DNA of 64,000 nt from an uncultured Tidjanibacter sp. (GCA_944326085.1 CALVCL010000006.1:1-64000), one strand, 5' to 3'. Shown: positions 23,959-34,324, numbered from the stretch's first letter. The notes: generated by a model from the letters alone, not told the origin. A program made the numbers and translations.

Positions 23959-25905
23959 TTATTCTCCGATTTCGCTCTTTACAAGACCGTTGACATATTC
24001 GGCAAATTCGGCAGGCTTCATCGTGCCCTTGTCTCCTTCTCCCTGCATGCGCACGGAAACGGTACCGTCAGCCTCTTCCTTCTCCCCAACGATGAGCATG
24101 AATGGTATCCTCTTCAACTCATTGTCACGTATCTTCCTACCTATCTTTTCATTGCGGCAATCTACCTCGGCGCGAATATCGGAATTATTCAGCAATTTTG
24201 AAACTTTCTCGGCATATTCGTTGAATTTTTCACTGATAGGCAGAACTACTACCTGCTGCGGGGTCAGCCACAACGGGAACTTGCCGCCGGTGTGTTCAAG
24301 CAACACTGCCACGAAACGTTCCATGGAACCGAACGGCGCACGGTGAATCATGATAGGACGGTGCGGAAGGTCATCGGCACCGGTATAGGTAAGGTCGAAA
24401 CGTTCAGGCAGGTTGTAGTCCACCTGTATTGTACCCAGCTGCCATTTGCGGCCAAGGGCATCGCGTACCATAAAGTCGAGTTTCGGGCCGTAGAATGCAG
24501 CTTCACCAAGCTCCACAACGGTTTTGAGCCCTTTGTGTTCAGCGGCCTGCATAATTGCCGACTCAGCCTTCTCCCAGTTCTCATCAGTACCGATATATTT
24601 CTCCTTGTTGTCCGGATCGCGAAGCGATACCTGAGCGATGAAGTCGTCGAACTTGAGCGTCTTGAAGATGTAGAGCACAATGTCTATAACCTTCTCGAAC
24701 TCTTCAAGCAACTGGTCCGGACGAACGAAAAGATGCGCATCATCCTGCGTAAATCCCCTCACACGTGTCAGACCGTGGAGCTCACCGCTCTGCTCGTAAC
24801 GATACACGGTACCGAACTCTGCAAAACGCAGGGGCAGGTCACGGTAGGAACGCGGTTTGTAACGGTATATTTCGCAGTGGTGCGGGCAGTTCATCGGTTT
24901 GAGAAGGAATTCTTCCTGGTCATCAGGAGTTTTAATCGGCTGGAACGAGTCCTTGCCATACTTCGCATAGTGGCCCGAAGTGACGTAAAGGTCCTTCATA
25001 CCGATATGCGGAGTGATTACCTGCTCGTAACCGTATTTCTTCTGCACTCCCTGCAGGAAGTTCTGAAGCCTTTCGCGCAATGCGGCGCCCTTGGGAAGCC
25101 ACATCGGAAGGCCCTGTCCTACCCTCGAGGAGAACATGAAAAGTTCAAGCTCCTTACCGAGTTTGCGATGGTCGCGCTTCTTGGCCTCCTCGAGCATGGC
25201 GAGATACTCGTCTAGCATCGACTTCTTCGGGAAAGTGATACCGTATATACGGGTAAGCATCTTGTTTTTCTCGTTGCCGCGCCAGTATGCACCTGCAACG
25301 GAAGTAAGTTTTATAGCCTTGATAAGACCCGTATTGGGAAGATGCGGGCCGCGGCAAAGGTCCGTAAAACATCCGTTCGTATAGAATGTTATCGTACCGT
25401 CGGCCAGGTCGCTGATAAGTTCCGTCTTATACTGGTCCCCCTTCTCTGTAAATGTCTTCATGGCCTCGGCCTTGCTCACTTCGCGACGTACAAGCGTCTC
25501 CTTGTTGCGGGCAAGTTCCTCCATTTTCTTCTCAATCTTGGGAAGGTCAGCCTCTGTAATGGGTTCCGGTGCATCGACGTCGTAGTAGAAACCATTTTCT
25601 ATGCTCGGGCCTATACCGAACTTAATGCCTGGATAAAGGCTTTCGAGTGCCTCTGCCAGCAAGTGGGACGATGTGTGCCAGAATGTGGCCTTACCCTCCG
25701 GGTCATCCCATTTGTTGAGCTTCAGTGTTGCATCGTGCTCAATGGGACGCGTAAGGTCCACCACCTTGCCGTCAACGGTTGCCGAAAGAACCTCCTGTGC
25801 AAGACGTTGGCTTATCGACTCGGCTACCTGCAAGGCTGTCACACCGCTTGGATATTCTCTGACGCTTCCGTCAGGGAACGTAATCTTGATGTTGCTCTGA
25901 CTCAT
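23959..25905 (-). CDS. thrS: Threonyl-tRNA synthetase
   Basis: 648 residues, the full family length. An N-terminal TGS domain ([14 protein letters not shown]) is followed by the editing domain with [11 protein letters not shown] and the distal cysteine CxDLCRGPH, then the class II core with motif 2 [26 protein letters not shown] zinc ligand region, motif 3 [13 protein letters not shown], and the anticodon-binding domain ([10 protein letters not shown] to the end). It charges tRNA-Thr. It is in an operon with infC, as in most bacteria. Confidence 0.97.
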   Translation of the reverse strand: MSQSNIKITFPDGSVREYPSGVTALQVAESISQRLAQEVLSATVDGKVVDLTRPIEHDATLKLNKWDDPEGKATFWHTSSHLLAEALESLYPGIKFGIGPSIENGFYYDVDAPEPITEADLPKIEKKMEELARNKETLVRREVSKAEAMKTFTEKGDQYKTELISDLADGTITFYTNGCFTDLCRGPHLPNTGLIKAIKLTSVAGAYWRGNEKNKMLTRIYGITFPKKSMLDEYLAMLEEAKKRDHRKLGKELELFMFSSRVGQGLPMWLPKGAALRERLQNFLQGVQKKYGYEQVITPHIGMKDLYVTSGHYAKYGKDSFQPIKTPDDQEEFLLKPMNCPHHCEIYRYKPRSYRDLPLRFAEFGTVYRYEQSGELHGLTRVRGFTQDDAHLFVRPDQLLEEFEKVIDIVLYIFKTLKFDDFIAQVSLRDPDNKEKYIGTDENWEKAESAIMQAAEHKGLKTVVELGEAAFYGPKLDFMVRDALGRKWQLGTIQVDYNLPERFDLTYTGADDLPHRPIMIHRAPFGSMERFVAVLLEHTGGKFPLWLTPQQVVVLPISEKFNEYAEKVSKLLNNSDIRAEVDCRNEKIGRKIRDNELKRIPFMLIVGEKEEADGTVSVRMQGEGDKGTMKPAEFAEYVNGLVKSEIGE

Positions 25906-25967
25906 TTTGTTTTTCTGTAATGCTGCCGGCTACAAACCCGGCCGCCATTAATATTGTACGTAGTCTG

Positions 25968-27071
25968 TTAATTGTCCTGTTCTTCTTCGGGCAGCTTGAG
26001 GTCCCTGACGGATATGTCCGCTCCGCGTTCGCGCTCGTACCTTCTCAACGGATTGGCGCTTATCTGCGCATACCACTGCCGGTTACGGTATATGTCTATC
26101 GCCGCATATATGGCATCGCGCATCGAAGCAGGGTCAGCCACTCCTTTGCCGGCAATATCGTAAGCCACACCGTGGTCCGGACTTGTACGCACAATCTGCA
26201 GCGAAGCCGTGAAGTTAATACCGCCCTGACTCAATGACTTGAACGGAATGAGACCCTGGTCGTGGTACATGGCCAGCACGGCATCGTACTTGGCATGCCC
26301 GCCGGCTGCAAAAAATCCGTCGGCCGAGAAAGGTCCGAATGCGAGAATGCCGTTCTGCACGGCCTCCTCAACAGCAGGCTTGATTATCTCCACCTCTTCG
26401 GAGCCTATAAGTCCGCCGTCACCTGCATGCGGATTGAGACCCAGAACAGCTATGCGCGGTTCAACGATACGGAAATCCGACACGAGCATATTACGAAGCT
26501 GCTCAAGGCGCCGCAATATCAGGTCGTGCGACATGTAACTGCTGACGCTGGCAATCGGCACATGTATCGTCACAAGTCCCACCTTCATGCGCTCGCTACA
26601 CATCACCATGAGAGGCACCCCGCCGAAACGGTCGGCGAAAAACTCCGTGTGCCCCGTAAAGCCGAAACCGGCCGCCTGAACATTTTCCTTGTTGATAGGA
26701 CCTGTTACCACGACATCAATGTCGCCGCGGGCGAGGTCATCGGCCGCCATATGCAAAGCCTTTACAGCTTCGGCACCGCCTTCCGCCGTAGCCACCCCGG
26801 GGTCAATACGAACATCGCCAGTACCAGTCTCAACTAAATTTATACGCTTAGGCCTCGCCTCCTTGGCACTGCCTATTATCTGAAACGAAAAAGACTCGCC
26901 CTCCGGCAATCCCTTTCTGTAAAACATGAACGCCTTCGAAGAGCCGTAAACCACAGGAACGCACAATTCACACATGCGCTGGTCAGAGAGAACCTTGATA
27001 ATTACCTCCGACCCGATACCATTTATATCACCCTGTGTTATACCGACCCTTATCAATCTGTTTTCACTCAT
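25968..27071 (-). CDS. pdxA: 4-hydroxythreonine-4-phosphate dehydrogenase
   Basis: 367 residues. VGITQGDINGIGSEV is the N-terminal signature, TGPINKENV the substrate loop, GHTEFFADRF the zinc-ligand histidine region, GLNPHAGDGGL and YHDQGLIPFK the remaining metal-binding histidines, and TSPDHGVAYDIAGKG the C-terminal motif. It performs the NAD-dependent oxidation step in DXP-dependent pyridoxal phosphate synthesis. It lies 62 bp upstream of thrS on the same strand and may be co-transcribed with it. Confidence 0.95.
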   Translation of the reverse strand: MSENRLIRVGITQGDINGIGSEVIIKVLSDQRMCELCVPVVYGSSKAFMFYRKGLPEGESFSFQIIGSAKEARPKRINLVETGTGDVRIDPGVATAEGGAEAVKALHMAADDLARGDIDVVVTGPINKENVQAAGFGFTGHTEFFADRFGGVPLMVMCSERMKVGLVTIHVPIASVSSYMSHDLILRRLEQLRNMLVSDFRIVEPRIAVLGLNPHAGDGGLIGSEEVEIIKPAVEEAVQNGILAFGPFSADGFFAAGGHAKYDAVLAMYHDQGLIPFKSLSQGGINFTASLQIVRTSPDHGVAYDIAGKGVADPASMRDAIYAAIDIYRNRQWYAQISANPLRRYERERGADISVRDLKLPEEEQDN

Positions 27072-27259
27072 AAGATGCGTTTTTCACAAACGGAGGCCTT
27101 CACCGATGGCATGCCCCGTATTACTATACAAAGATAGCGATAAAAAACGACAACGCAATACGATAGGTATCCGCAAGCCTTCATTTAATTGAAATAAGGA
27201 CTACACGGGCACATACTTACTACCTGCGGGGAGGGGTAACTGCACACGCAAAAAACAAA

Positions 27260-27285
27260 TGTCGGGACGCAAGAGCACCCCGACA
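27260..27285 (-). terminator. Terminator after the TrmH-family methylase gene
   Basis: TGTCGGG (27260-27266) pairs with CCCGACA (27279-27285); on the minus strand the stem is followed by TTTGTTTTTT. It ends the leftward unit of methylase, M20 amidohydrolase and possibly cyclase. The rest of the 27072-27310 gap holds nothing I can name. Confidence 0.7.
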
Positions 27286-27310
27286 CCAATATCTCAAAAT
27301 ACACGTTGTC

Positions 27311-28075
27311 TCAACGAGCCCTGCGCCGAAATTCGGCACATACCACAGCCGTGGCAGCCGCAACATTCAGTGACTCGGAGCCATGCCTGCCGACAGGGAA
27401 AGGCGGGACAAACAATTTACGGTTGACCATGCGTGCCACCTGCGGCGATATGCCGCGTCCTTCGCTTCCCATTACAATGACACCATCCTGCGACAACTCC
27501 GTGCCATACATATCATCCCCCTCGAGGAATGTGCCGTATATATTACCTCCCTGCACCGCAAAATCCGCCAACACCTTCTCCAGCTCTACATACCATACAG
27601 TCACGCGAAATATCGCACCCATGGTAGCCTGCACGACCTTGGGATTGTAACAATCGGCCGAGTCTGGCGAACACAACACCCTCCCTATTCCGAACCAATC
27701 AGCAATACGGATTATCGTACCGAGATTGCCGGGGTCCTGCACTCCGTCAAGACACAATGTCAGCCCCATGCGATGCAACGCATTGGTCGCATGACCGCGA
27801 GGCATTGCCACAACAGCAAGTACGTCCGACGGTGTACGCAGATGGCTTATACGCTCCATCTCCTTGGCCGTCACACGTTCCGGTGCGACACGGCTCTGTA
27901 CAGGCAAAATATCTTCCGGCACATCCGCAGAGAGATAGACACTCTCCACATTTGCACCCGACGCCAGCGCCTCACCTACCATCTTGCGCCCCTCAACTAC
28001 AAACAATCCACTCTCGAGACGCGCCGCTTTGTCAGACAGCGACTTTATCAACTGTATTCTGGCTCTGGTAAGCAT
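27311..28075 (-). CDS. TrmH/SpoU-family RNA 2'-O-methyltransferase
   Basis: 254 residues from the ATG at 28075, which stands 1 bp after the stop of the upstream M20 gene; a TTG at 28084 is the alternative. The N-terminal substrate-binding domain has FVVEGRKMVGEAL. The SPOUT knot is complete: DGVQDPGNLGTIIRIADWFG (motif 1), VIVMGSEGRGIS (motif 2) and LFVPPFPVGRHGSESLNVAAATAV (motif 3). It methylates ribose in rRNA or tRNA; the target nucleotide is not predictable here. Confidence 0.93.
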   Translation of the reverse strand: MLTRARIQLIKSLSDKAARLESGLFVVEGRKMVGEALASGANVESVYLSADVPEDILPVQSRVAPERVTAKEMERISHLRTPSDVLAVVAMPRGHATNALHRMGLTLCLDGVQDPGNLGTIIRIADWFGIGRVLCSPDSADCYNPKVVQATMGAIFRVTVWYVELEKVLADFAVQGGNIYGTFLEGDDMYGTELSQDGVIVMGSEGRGISPQVARMVNRKLFVPPFPVGRHGSESLNVAAATAVVCAEFRRRAR

Positions 28076-28076
28076 A

Positions 28077-29288
28077 TTATCCAAGAAGCACGAATACGAT
28101 ATTTATAAACTGCGCAACGCCGTAACCAAGCGCCTTTTCATCCGGTCTGAATGTAGGAGTATGTATACGGCCGGCCTTTTGAGACTCAAAATATTCACCA
28201 TCGCCGCCAACTCCAAGACGGTAATAAACGGCAGGATACTCAAGCGTATAATAACCGAAATCTTCCGATGTGGGACGCAGTCCAAGCGGCACAATGGCAT
28301 CCTCACCGAACAGGCTAGCCGTAGCCTCGACCACCCTCTGCGTCAAATCCTCATTGTTGTATACCGACGGATAACCCTCACTGATATTTACCTCTGTCTG
28401 TGTTCCGAACCTGGCATCCACCTGCGCAGCCGCTTCATAGACCATCTCCTTTATGCGCTTGCGCCATGTTTCGTCGAAGGTTCGCATGGTACCTTCCATA
28501 TAAGCCTCGTCCGGGACCACATTCGTAGCTCCCGATGCCACGACCTTTCCTATCGACACTATCGTAGGCAACGTATCAGAAGGATTTGCCGCCGGTATGT
28601 CGTACAGCTTCGATATGAGTTCCGCAGAAGCCCTGACAGGATCCTTGATACGTTCCCGCATGGCGGCATGTCCTCCTACACCATGAACATTGAAACGGAG
28701 TTCATCGCTCGAAGCCATATATTTGCCTTTTCTGAAGCCGAATGTTCCCGTCCTCATCATTGGCTCCACATGCTGCCCCACTACGGCCAGTACATCCCTG
28801 CCGTCAAACGGACGCTCTTTGAGCACAAGTGATGCACCTCCGGGATTCAGCTCTTCACCCGGCTGAAACAATCCAAATACCGTACCGTGAAACTGGCCGC
28901 GATGTTTATTCAGCACTTTGAGTGCGCCGAAAAGTATTGCGGCATGCATGTCGTGTCCGCAGGCATGCATTACCCCCTTGTTGGCAGAAGCGAACTCAAG
29001 TCCCGTAGCCTCCGTAACAGGCAGTGCGTCGATGTCTGCACGCAATACAACAGCATCGCGACTATTGCCTCCGTCCAAAGTTCCGGTTATTTCGGCCAGA
29101 ATTCCAGTACCGGCAACGACACGATATTTTATACCTTCATGCTCCAACGCCTCGGCAATGACACGCGACGTACGGTGTTCGGCAAATGACAACTCCGGAT
29201 GATGATGCAGATTCCTGCGCAGCATCATGACATTGAGAAATTCCCCCAATGCCTCGTTTATAATGGTTTGCTTTCCCTTGTTTTCCAT
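28077..29288 (-). CDS. M20D amidohydrolase (N-acyl-amino-acid hydrolase family)
   Basis: 403 residues. Family motifs: LHHHPELSFAE near residues 26-36, RADIDALPVTE, HACGHDMHAAILFGA (Cys, His and Asp metal ligands), QPGEELNPGGA and near the C-terminus TSEDFGYY. These are the marks of hippurate hydrolase/IAA-amino-acid hydrolase-like enzymes that cleave N-acyl amino acids or aminobenzoyl-glutamate. No signal peptide. It is 12 bp downstream of the glutaminyl cyclase gene. Confidence 0.92.
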   Translation of the reverse strand: MENKGKQTIINEALGEFLNVMMLRRNLHHHPELSFAEHRTSRVIAEALEHEGIKYRVVAGTGILAEITGTLDGGNSRDAVVLRADIDALPVTEATGLEFASANKGVMHACGHDMHAAILFGALKVLNKHRGQFHGTVFGLFQPGEELNPGGASLVLKERPFDGRDVLAVVGQHVEPMMRTGTFGFRKGKYMASSDELRFNVHGVGGHAAMRERIKDPVRASAELISKLYDIPAANPSDTLPTIVSIGKVVASGATNVVPDEAYMEGTMRTFDETWRKRIKEMVYEAAAQVDARFGTQTEVNISEGYPSVYNNEDLTQRVVEATASLFGEDAIVPLGLRPTSEDFGYYTLEYPAVYYRLGVGGDGEYFESQKAGRIHTPTFRPDEKALGYGVAQFINIVFVLLG

Positions 29289-29300
29289 AATTTATTTCCC

Positions 29301-30152
29301 TTACGCAACTTCTGTTATCTCCACACGATATATCTTGTTCCATCTTTTACCCGTAAGATATATGCTGCCCGTGGCCTCGTCATACGCAATACCGTTCAGC
29401 ACATCGGTCTCGGGAAACCTATCCTCCGGAGCCTGCAACCCGTTCAGGTCAATTATACCGGTCACATATCCTGTCGCAGGATCTATAATCACAATTTCAT
29501 TATACAGATAACGGTTGGCCCATATGCGTCCGTCTACCCATTCCAGTTCATTGAGCATCTCTACCGGACGCCCTTCGGCGACAACATCAAATGTACGCTC
29601 CACGGCAAAAGTCTTCGGATTGCGCACGTATATCTTCGAAGAGCCGTCGCTCATGTAAAGATATTCACCATCCGAGGTCAGCCCCCAACCTTCACCGTCA
29701 TATACGAACGAACGCACACGGCGGAAATCGTCCGCATCGTACACGAACGCCCTGCCGGCTATCCATGTAAGCTGATATATGTGTCCGTCGTGATACGCTA
29801 TTCCCTCTCCGAAATAACGCCTTTCCAAGCCGCTGCGCTGCAACACCCTGCCGTCAGCAAGATTCACCCTGCGCAACTCCGACTTGCCGTTCTCGCCCGT
29901 ACCCTCATACAGGAAGCCATCCTTCCAGAACAGTCCCTGCGTATAGGCTTCGGTATCGTGCGGATAAACGGCCGTCACCTTATAAGTATATTTCACGGGG
30001 TCCGGAGCCTTGTCGGCCGGAGCGACAGTCGCGGCTGCCGTCTGCGTACTTTCCACAGTACCTTTCGCGGCCGTCTTGTTGCCGCAGGCAACGCAACATG
30101 CAGACAGAATAACAGACAACACGCACACTGACAATACATTTCTCATAGCCAT
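29301..30152 (-). CDS. Glutaminyl-peptide cyclotransferase (glutamine cyclase) lipoprotein
   Basis: 283 residues from the ATG at 30152 (an ATG two codons later is as good). It begins with a hydrophobic signal and a lipobox-like CVLSVILSAC followed by cysteines, so it is probably a lipoprotein exported to the cell envelope. The mature part is a five-bladed beta-propeller of the plant-type glutamine cyclotransferase family: PHDTEAYTQGLFW, FLYEGTGENGKSELRRV, LNELEWVDGRIWANRY and FPETDVLNGIAYD. It converts N-terminal Gln to pyroglutamate. A TAACTTTG -7 box on the minus strand lies at 30170-30177. Confidence 0.92.
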   Translation of the reverse strand: MAMRNVLSVCVLSVILSACCVACGNKTAAKGTVESTQTAAATVAPADKAPDPVKYTYKVTAVYPHDTEAYTQGLFWKDGFLYEGTGENGKSELRRVNLADGRVLQRSGLERRYFGEGIAYHDGHIYQLTWIAGRAFVYDADDFRRVRSFVYDGEGWGLTSDGEYLYMSDGSSKIYVRNPKTFAVERTFDVVAEGRPVEMLNELEWVDGRIWANRYLYNEIVIIDPATGYVTGIIDLNGLQAPEDRFPETDVLNGIAYDEATGSIYLTGKRWNKIYRVEITEVA

Positions 30153-30283
30153 AAAACTTTCTTCTCGTACAAAGTTATGCAAAATATAATGAATACGAAC
30201 CAGATACCAACAAATGGTAGCAAGCACGATACTTTCTTGCGGTAAAATGCCTATATTTGTCCCCATAAAACCAACGGGTAATA

Positions 30284-31555
30284 ATGCTCACGCTAAAACA
30301 ACTAAGGGAAGATAAGGAAAACACCATAGCACGCCTCGCCGTGAAAGGTGTAGATGCAGCCCCCATAATAGCACAAATCGAAGCGGAGGATGACCGCCGC
30401 AAAGCAATACAGCAAAAACTCGATGCCAGTCTGGCCGAACAGAATGCACTTGCAAAGGAAATAGGCAAGCTCTTCGGTTCGGGCCGCAAGGAGGAAGCGG
30501 AAGCCGCCAAGGCAAAAGTTTCCAGCCTCAAGGAAGCATCCAAAACACTGGAGGAACAGCTGCGCGAAGCTACCGAGCACATGAACGCTCTGATAGTTAC
30601 TCTGCCGAACGTTCCTGCAGCAATTGTTCCCGAAGGCAAGAGCGCCGAAGACAATCTGGTTGTTAAAATCACCGACTTGCCCGACCCTCTGCCGGCCGAT
30701 GCCCTTCCACACTGGGAACTCGCAAAGAAATACGGCATCATAGACTTCGAACTCGGTGTCAAGCTCACCGGTGCAGGATTTCCTGTCTACAAGGGTCAGG
30801 GCGCAGCACTCCAGCGCGGCCTCATCTCGATGTTCCTCGACCGCAACACACGCGCAGGATACACTGAGGTAATGCCTCCCCTTATGGTCAATGAAGCTTC
30901 CGGCTTCGGCACGGGACAGCTCCCCGACAAGGAAGGCCAGATGTACCACGTAACAAATGACAACTTCTACCTCATCCCGACGGCAGAAGTCCCCGTCACC
31001 AATATTTACCGCGACGTAATACTCGATGAAGACACTCTACCCGTATGTTTGACGGCCTATACCCCCTGTTTCCGCAGGGAAGCCGGCTCCTACGGCAAGG
31101 ATGTCCGTGGTCTCAACCGCCTGCACCAGTTCGACAAGGTGGAGATTGTCCGCATCGAAAAGCCGGAAAACTCCTACCGCGCACTCGACGAAATGGTCGC
31201 TCACGTGGAAAGCATCGTAAAGGAACTGGAACTCCCCTACCGTATCCTCAGGCTCTGCGGAGGCGACATCAGTTTCACTTCGGCTCTCACATACGACTTC
31301 GAGGTATGGTCCGCAGCACAGAAAAGATGGCTTGAGGTTTCGTCCGTATCGAACTTCGAGACATTCCAGGCAAACAGGCTCAAGCTGCGATACCGCGACA
31401 CTTCGCGCAAACCGCAGTTGGCACATACGCTCAACGGAAGCTCTCTCGCACTGCCGCGTATTGTCGCAGCTCTGCTCGAGAACAACCAGACTCCCGAAGG
31501 CATACGAATACCGGCCGCACTTGCCAAGTTCACCGGTTTCGACATGATAAAATAA
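30284..31555 (+). CDS. serS: Seryl-tRNA synthetase
   Basis: 423 residues. An N-terminal coiled-coil arm (residues ~30-105, rich in A, E, K) is followed by the class II core: motif 1 near GAALQRGLISMFLDRN, the TAEVPVTN serine-binding stretch, motif 2 FRREAGSYGKDVRGLNRLHQF, and motif 3 TLNGSSLALPRIVAALLEN. It charges tRNA-Ser. A TATATTTG -7 box at 30252-30259 gives a leader of about 20 nt. Confidence 0.97.
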   Translation: MLTLKQLREDKENTIARLAVKGVDAAPIIAQIEAEDDRRKAIQQKLDASLAEQNALAKEIGKLFGSGRKEEAEAAKAKVSSLKEASKTLEEQLREATEHMNALIVTLPNVPAAIVPEGKSAEDNLVVKITDLPDPLPADALPHWELAKKYGIIDFELGVKLTGAGFPVYKGQGAALQRGLISMFLDRNTRAGYTEVMPPLMVNEASGFGTGQLPDKEGQMYHVTNDNFYLIPTAEVPVTNIYRDVILDEDTLPVCLTAYTPCFRREAGSYGKDVRGLNRLHQFDKVEIVRIEKPENSYRALDEMVAHVESIVKELELPYRILRLCGGDISFTSALTYDFEVWSAAQKRWLEVSSVSNFETFQANRLKLRYRDTSRKPQLAHTLNGSSLALPRIVAALLENNQTPEGIRIPAALAKFTGFDMIK

Positions 31556-31645
31556 AAACTTACGGGCTGTGGCAGGCCGCAAGCCCGCCACAGCCAGACG
31601 ATACACTCCCGCAAGGGAGCTAAAACCCTTTAAAATTTTAAAGAA

Positions 31646-31819
31646 ATGGCTTACAAAATTGACGAAAACGTATGTATCTCCTGCGGTACCTGCGCAGGCG
31701 AGTGCCCTGTTGAGGCTATCTCGGCAGGCGACAACGCTTATGTAATTGACGCTGACAAGTGCATCTCCTGCGGTACCTGCGCAGGCGCTTGCCCTACCGA
31801 AGCTATCTCGGAAGAGTAA
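31646..31819 (+). CDS. Clostridial-type 2[4Fe-4S] ferredoxin
   Basis: 57 residues: MAYKIDENV then CISCGTCAGECPVEAIS and, 29 codons later, CISCGTCAGACPTEAIS. Each half has CxxCxxCxxxCP, so two [4Fe-4S] clusters. The two halves share an identical 25-bp DNA stretch (31676-31700 and 31763-31787). Low-potential electron carrier in the cytoplasm; possible partner of the radical SAM enzyme MqnC downstream, but this is only proximity. It is 90 bp after serS. Confidence 0.95.
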   Translation: MAYKIDENVCISCGTCAGECPVEAISAGDNAYVIDADKCISCGTCAGACPTEAISEE

Positions 31820-31952
31820 TCTACCGGTTCCGGAACCGATGGATATTCGGGACAGCCATTGCGGCTGTCCCGAATGTTTTTATATACGGTTATCCACTTA
31901 CGACATTTATCGCGACGTTTTCGTAACTTTACACTCCAATACATCACCAGCG

Positions 31953-33053
31953 ATGAATTCAGAAAAAATTTTCAACAAGGCGCTGTCGCGTCTTCCGCTG
32001 ACATTCAAGGAAGCCATGTGGCTGTACAGTGAGGTCCCCGTATCCACGCTGTTCCGACTGGCCGACACGATACGCCGCAACACCATGGACGACCCGAACG
32101 TGGTCACATGGCAGATAGACCGCAACGTCAACATTACGAACGTCTGCATATCGGGATGCAAGTTCTGCAACTTTCACTGCCGCATAGGATCGCCCGACGC
32201 CTACATCACTACGTTGGAGGAATACATACCCAAAATCGAGGAAACGACACGTCTCGGAGGCGACCAACTGCTGCTTCAGGGGGGCCTGCACCCTAAGTTG
32301 GGAATTGAATTCTACGAGGAACTGTTCCGCAGTCTGAAAAGCCGCTTTCCGCAGATTAAGCTGCATGCACTCGGAGCTCCGGAAGTTTACCACATAGCAC
32401 GCATAAGCCACATCTCCGTAACGGAGGCATTACAGCGCCTTCGCGATGCAGGTTTAGCCTCGCTGCCTGGTGCAGGGGCTGAAATACTGTGCGACGATGT
32501 ACGCCGACGCATTTCGCCAGGCAAACCGACAGTGGCACAATGGTGCGAAGTAATGCACGAAGCGCACCAGATGAATATGCCGACATCGGCTACAATGATG
32601 TACGGTCACGTCGAAACGCCCGCACAGCGTATCGAGCACCTTATGCTGATACGCGACCTGCAGGCCAAATGTCCCACAGGCAACTATGGATTCACAGCCT
32701 TCATCCCTTGGATATTCTGCAGCACAGGCACGGCGCTCGAAAAGGAAGGTGTACGTTCACACTTCTCTCCACTCGAATATCTCCGCATCATAGCCATAAG
32801 CCGTATCGTACTCAACAATATCCGCAACATACAGGCATCGTGGCTAACCGTCGGAAAGGATACGGCACAAATAGCGCTACACTGCGGTGCCAACGATTTC
32901 GGGTCGATAATGATTGAAGAAAATGTTGTATCGTCTGCAGGTGCCCACAACTCATTCGACGCAAATGGTATCCAGAAAGCCATACGCGAGGCCGGTTTCA
33001 CCCCGCAGCTACGCGACCAGCTATACCGTAAACGAGAACTGCCCGGAATATAA
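31953..33053 (+). CDS. mqnC: Cyclic dehypoxanthinyl futalosine synthase (radical SAM)
   Basis: 366 residues from the ATG at 31953; the long upstream extension of the frame overlaps the ferredoxin gene and is not coding. The radical SAM cysteines are C65, C69 and C72 in CISGCKFCNFHC. The TRLGGDQLLLQGGLHP and SLPGAGAEIL segments and the late GANDFGSIMIEENVVSSAGA fit MqnC rather than MqnE. It closes dehypoxanthine futalosine into the bicyclic precursor of menaquinone. mqnB and mqnD lie 2-3 kb to the right; mqnA and mqnE are not in the window. Confidence 0.92.
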   Translation: MNSEKIFNKALSRLPLTFKEAMWLYSEVPVSTLFRLADTIRRNTMDDPNVVTWQIDRNVNITNVCISGCKFCNFHCRIGSPDAYITTLEEYIPKIEETTRLGGDQLLLQGGLHPKLGIEFYEELFRSLKSRFPQIKLHALGAPEVYHIARISHISVTEALQRLRDAGLASLPGAGAEILCDDVRRRISPGKPTVAQWCEVMHEAHQMNMPTSATMMYGHVETPAQRIEHLMLIRDLQAKCPTGNYGFTAFIPWIFCSTGTALEKEGVRSHFSPLEYLRIIAISRIVLNNIRNIQASWLTVGKDTAQIALHCGANDFGSIMIEENVVSSAGAHNSFDANGIQKAIREAGFTPQLRDQLYRKRELPGI

Positions 33054-33070
33054 ACAGCCGGGCTGTCACA

Positions 33071-33116
33071 AAAACAGAACCCCAAACCTCTCTAGAGAGG
33101 TTTGGGGTTCTGTTTT
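33071..33116. terminator. Bidirectional terminator, 46-bp perfect palindrome
   Basis: AAAACAGAACCCCAAACCTC and its exact complement meet at TCTAGA. It lies between convergent mqnC and the carboxynorspermidine synthase gene. Confidence 0.9.
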
Positions 33117-33133
33117 ACGTGCCTCGGGCGATA

Positions 33134-34324
33134 TTAGAGTTCGAGGTCTATATCGAACTTCTCCACCCACGGCAGGCCCCTCTTGCCGAGTTCTGCCAAG
33201 AACGGATCCGGATCGAACTCCTCGACGTTGAATACGCCGGGCTTCTTCCACAAGCCGCGTGCGAACATCTCGGCTCCGAGGGCAGCAGGAACACCTGTCG
33301 TAAAGCTTACAGCCTGTGTACCGGTCTCCTTGAATGCCATTTCGTGATCGCAGTTGTTATAGATATAGTAGGTACGTTCCTTACCGTCCTTGACACCCCT
33401 GATACGGCAGCCGATGGATGTCATGCCTGTATAGTGCTCACCGAGCGACTTCGGATCGGGCAACACGGCCTTGAGGAACTGTATCGGCACAATCTCCACA
33501 CCATTGTACATTATCGGGTCGATACGTGCCATACCGATGTTCTGTATAACGCGCAGGTGGGTGAGGTACTCCTGTCCGAAAGTCATCCAGAAACGTGCAC
33601 GACGTATCGTAGGATAGTTCTTGACAAGCGACTCAAGTTCCTCGTGATAAATCAGATAGGACTCCCTTTCGCCGATTTCCGGATAAGTAAGGGGCTTGTG
33701 GATTTCATGCGGTTCGGTTTCAATCCACTTGCCGTTTTCCCAATACTTGCCGCGCTGCGTCACTTCACGGATATTGATTTCAGGATTGAAGTTGGTGGCA
33801 AATGCCATACCGTGGTTGCCGGCATTACAGTCTACTATATCAAGGTAATGTATTTCGTCGAAGTGGTGCTTTGCAGCGTATGCAGTGAATATCGAGGATA
33901 CCCCGGGATCAAAACCGCAACCGAGAATTGCCGTAAGTCCTGCCTCACGGAACTTGTCACGATAAGCCCACTGCCACGAATATTCGAAATGCGCCTCATC
34001 CTTGGGCTCGTAGTTGGCCGTGTCGAGATAGTTGACACCACATTCGAGGCAGGCATCCATTATCGTAAGGTCCTGATAAGGTAATGCCACGTTGATTACT
34101 ATATCGGGACGGAAAGCACGCATGAGCGCCGTCAGTTCATCAACGCTGTCGGCATCAACCCTTGCGGTCTTTATCCTGTCGCCGCCAACTGCAGCCGCAA
34201 TATCGTCGGCCTTGCTCTTGGTACGGCTGGCCAGCATTATTTCGGTAAATACCGGGCTTGCAGCCACCTTGTGCGCCACAACGGTTCCTACACCGCCCGC
34301 ACCGATTATAAGTACTTTGCTCAT
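33134..34324 (-). CDS. Carboxynorspermidine synthase (saccharopine-dehydrogenase-like)
   Basis: 396 residues. N-terminal Rossmann fold VLIIGAGGVGTVVAHK, then RTKSKADDIAA, NVALPYQDLTIMDACLECGVNYLDTA and ILGCGFDPGVSSIFTAY. This layout is that of the saccharopine dehydrogenase family members that act in bacterial norspermidine/spermidine synthesis by condensing aspartate semialdehyde with a diamine. Bacteroidota use this route for spermidine. The partner decarboxylase (nspC) is not in this window. True saccharopine dehydrogenase is the less likely alternative. Confidence 0.82.
   Translation of the reverse strand: MSKVLIIGAGGVGTVVAHKVAASPVFTEIMLASRTKSKADDIAAAVGGDRIKTARVDADSVDELTALMRAFRPDIVINVALPYQDLTIMDACLECGVNYLDTANYEPKDEAHFEYSWQWAYRDKFREAGLTAILGCGFDPGVSSIFTAYAAKHHFDEIHYLDIVDCNAGNHGMAFATNFNPEINIREVTQRGKYWENGKWIETEPHEIHKPLTYPEIGERESYLIYHEELESLVKNYPTIRRARFWMTFGQEYLTHLRVIQNIGMARIDPIMYNGVEIVPIQFLKAVLPDPKSLGEHYTGMTSIGCRIRGVKDGKERTYYIYNNCDHEMAFKETGTQAVSFTTGVPAALGAEMFARGLWKKPGVFNVEEFDPDPFLAELGKRGLPWVEKFDIDLEL

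Noticed and set aside
31746-31952. N-terminal extension of mqnC
   Set aside because: It overlaps the ferredoxin gene in another frame and the natural MqnC start is the ATG at 31953.
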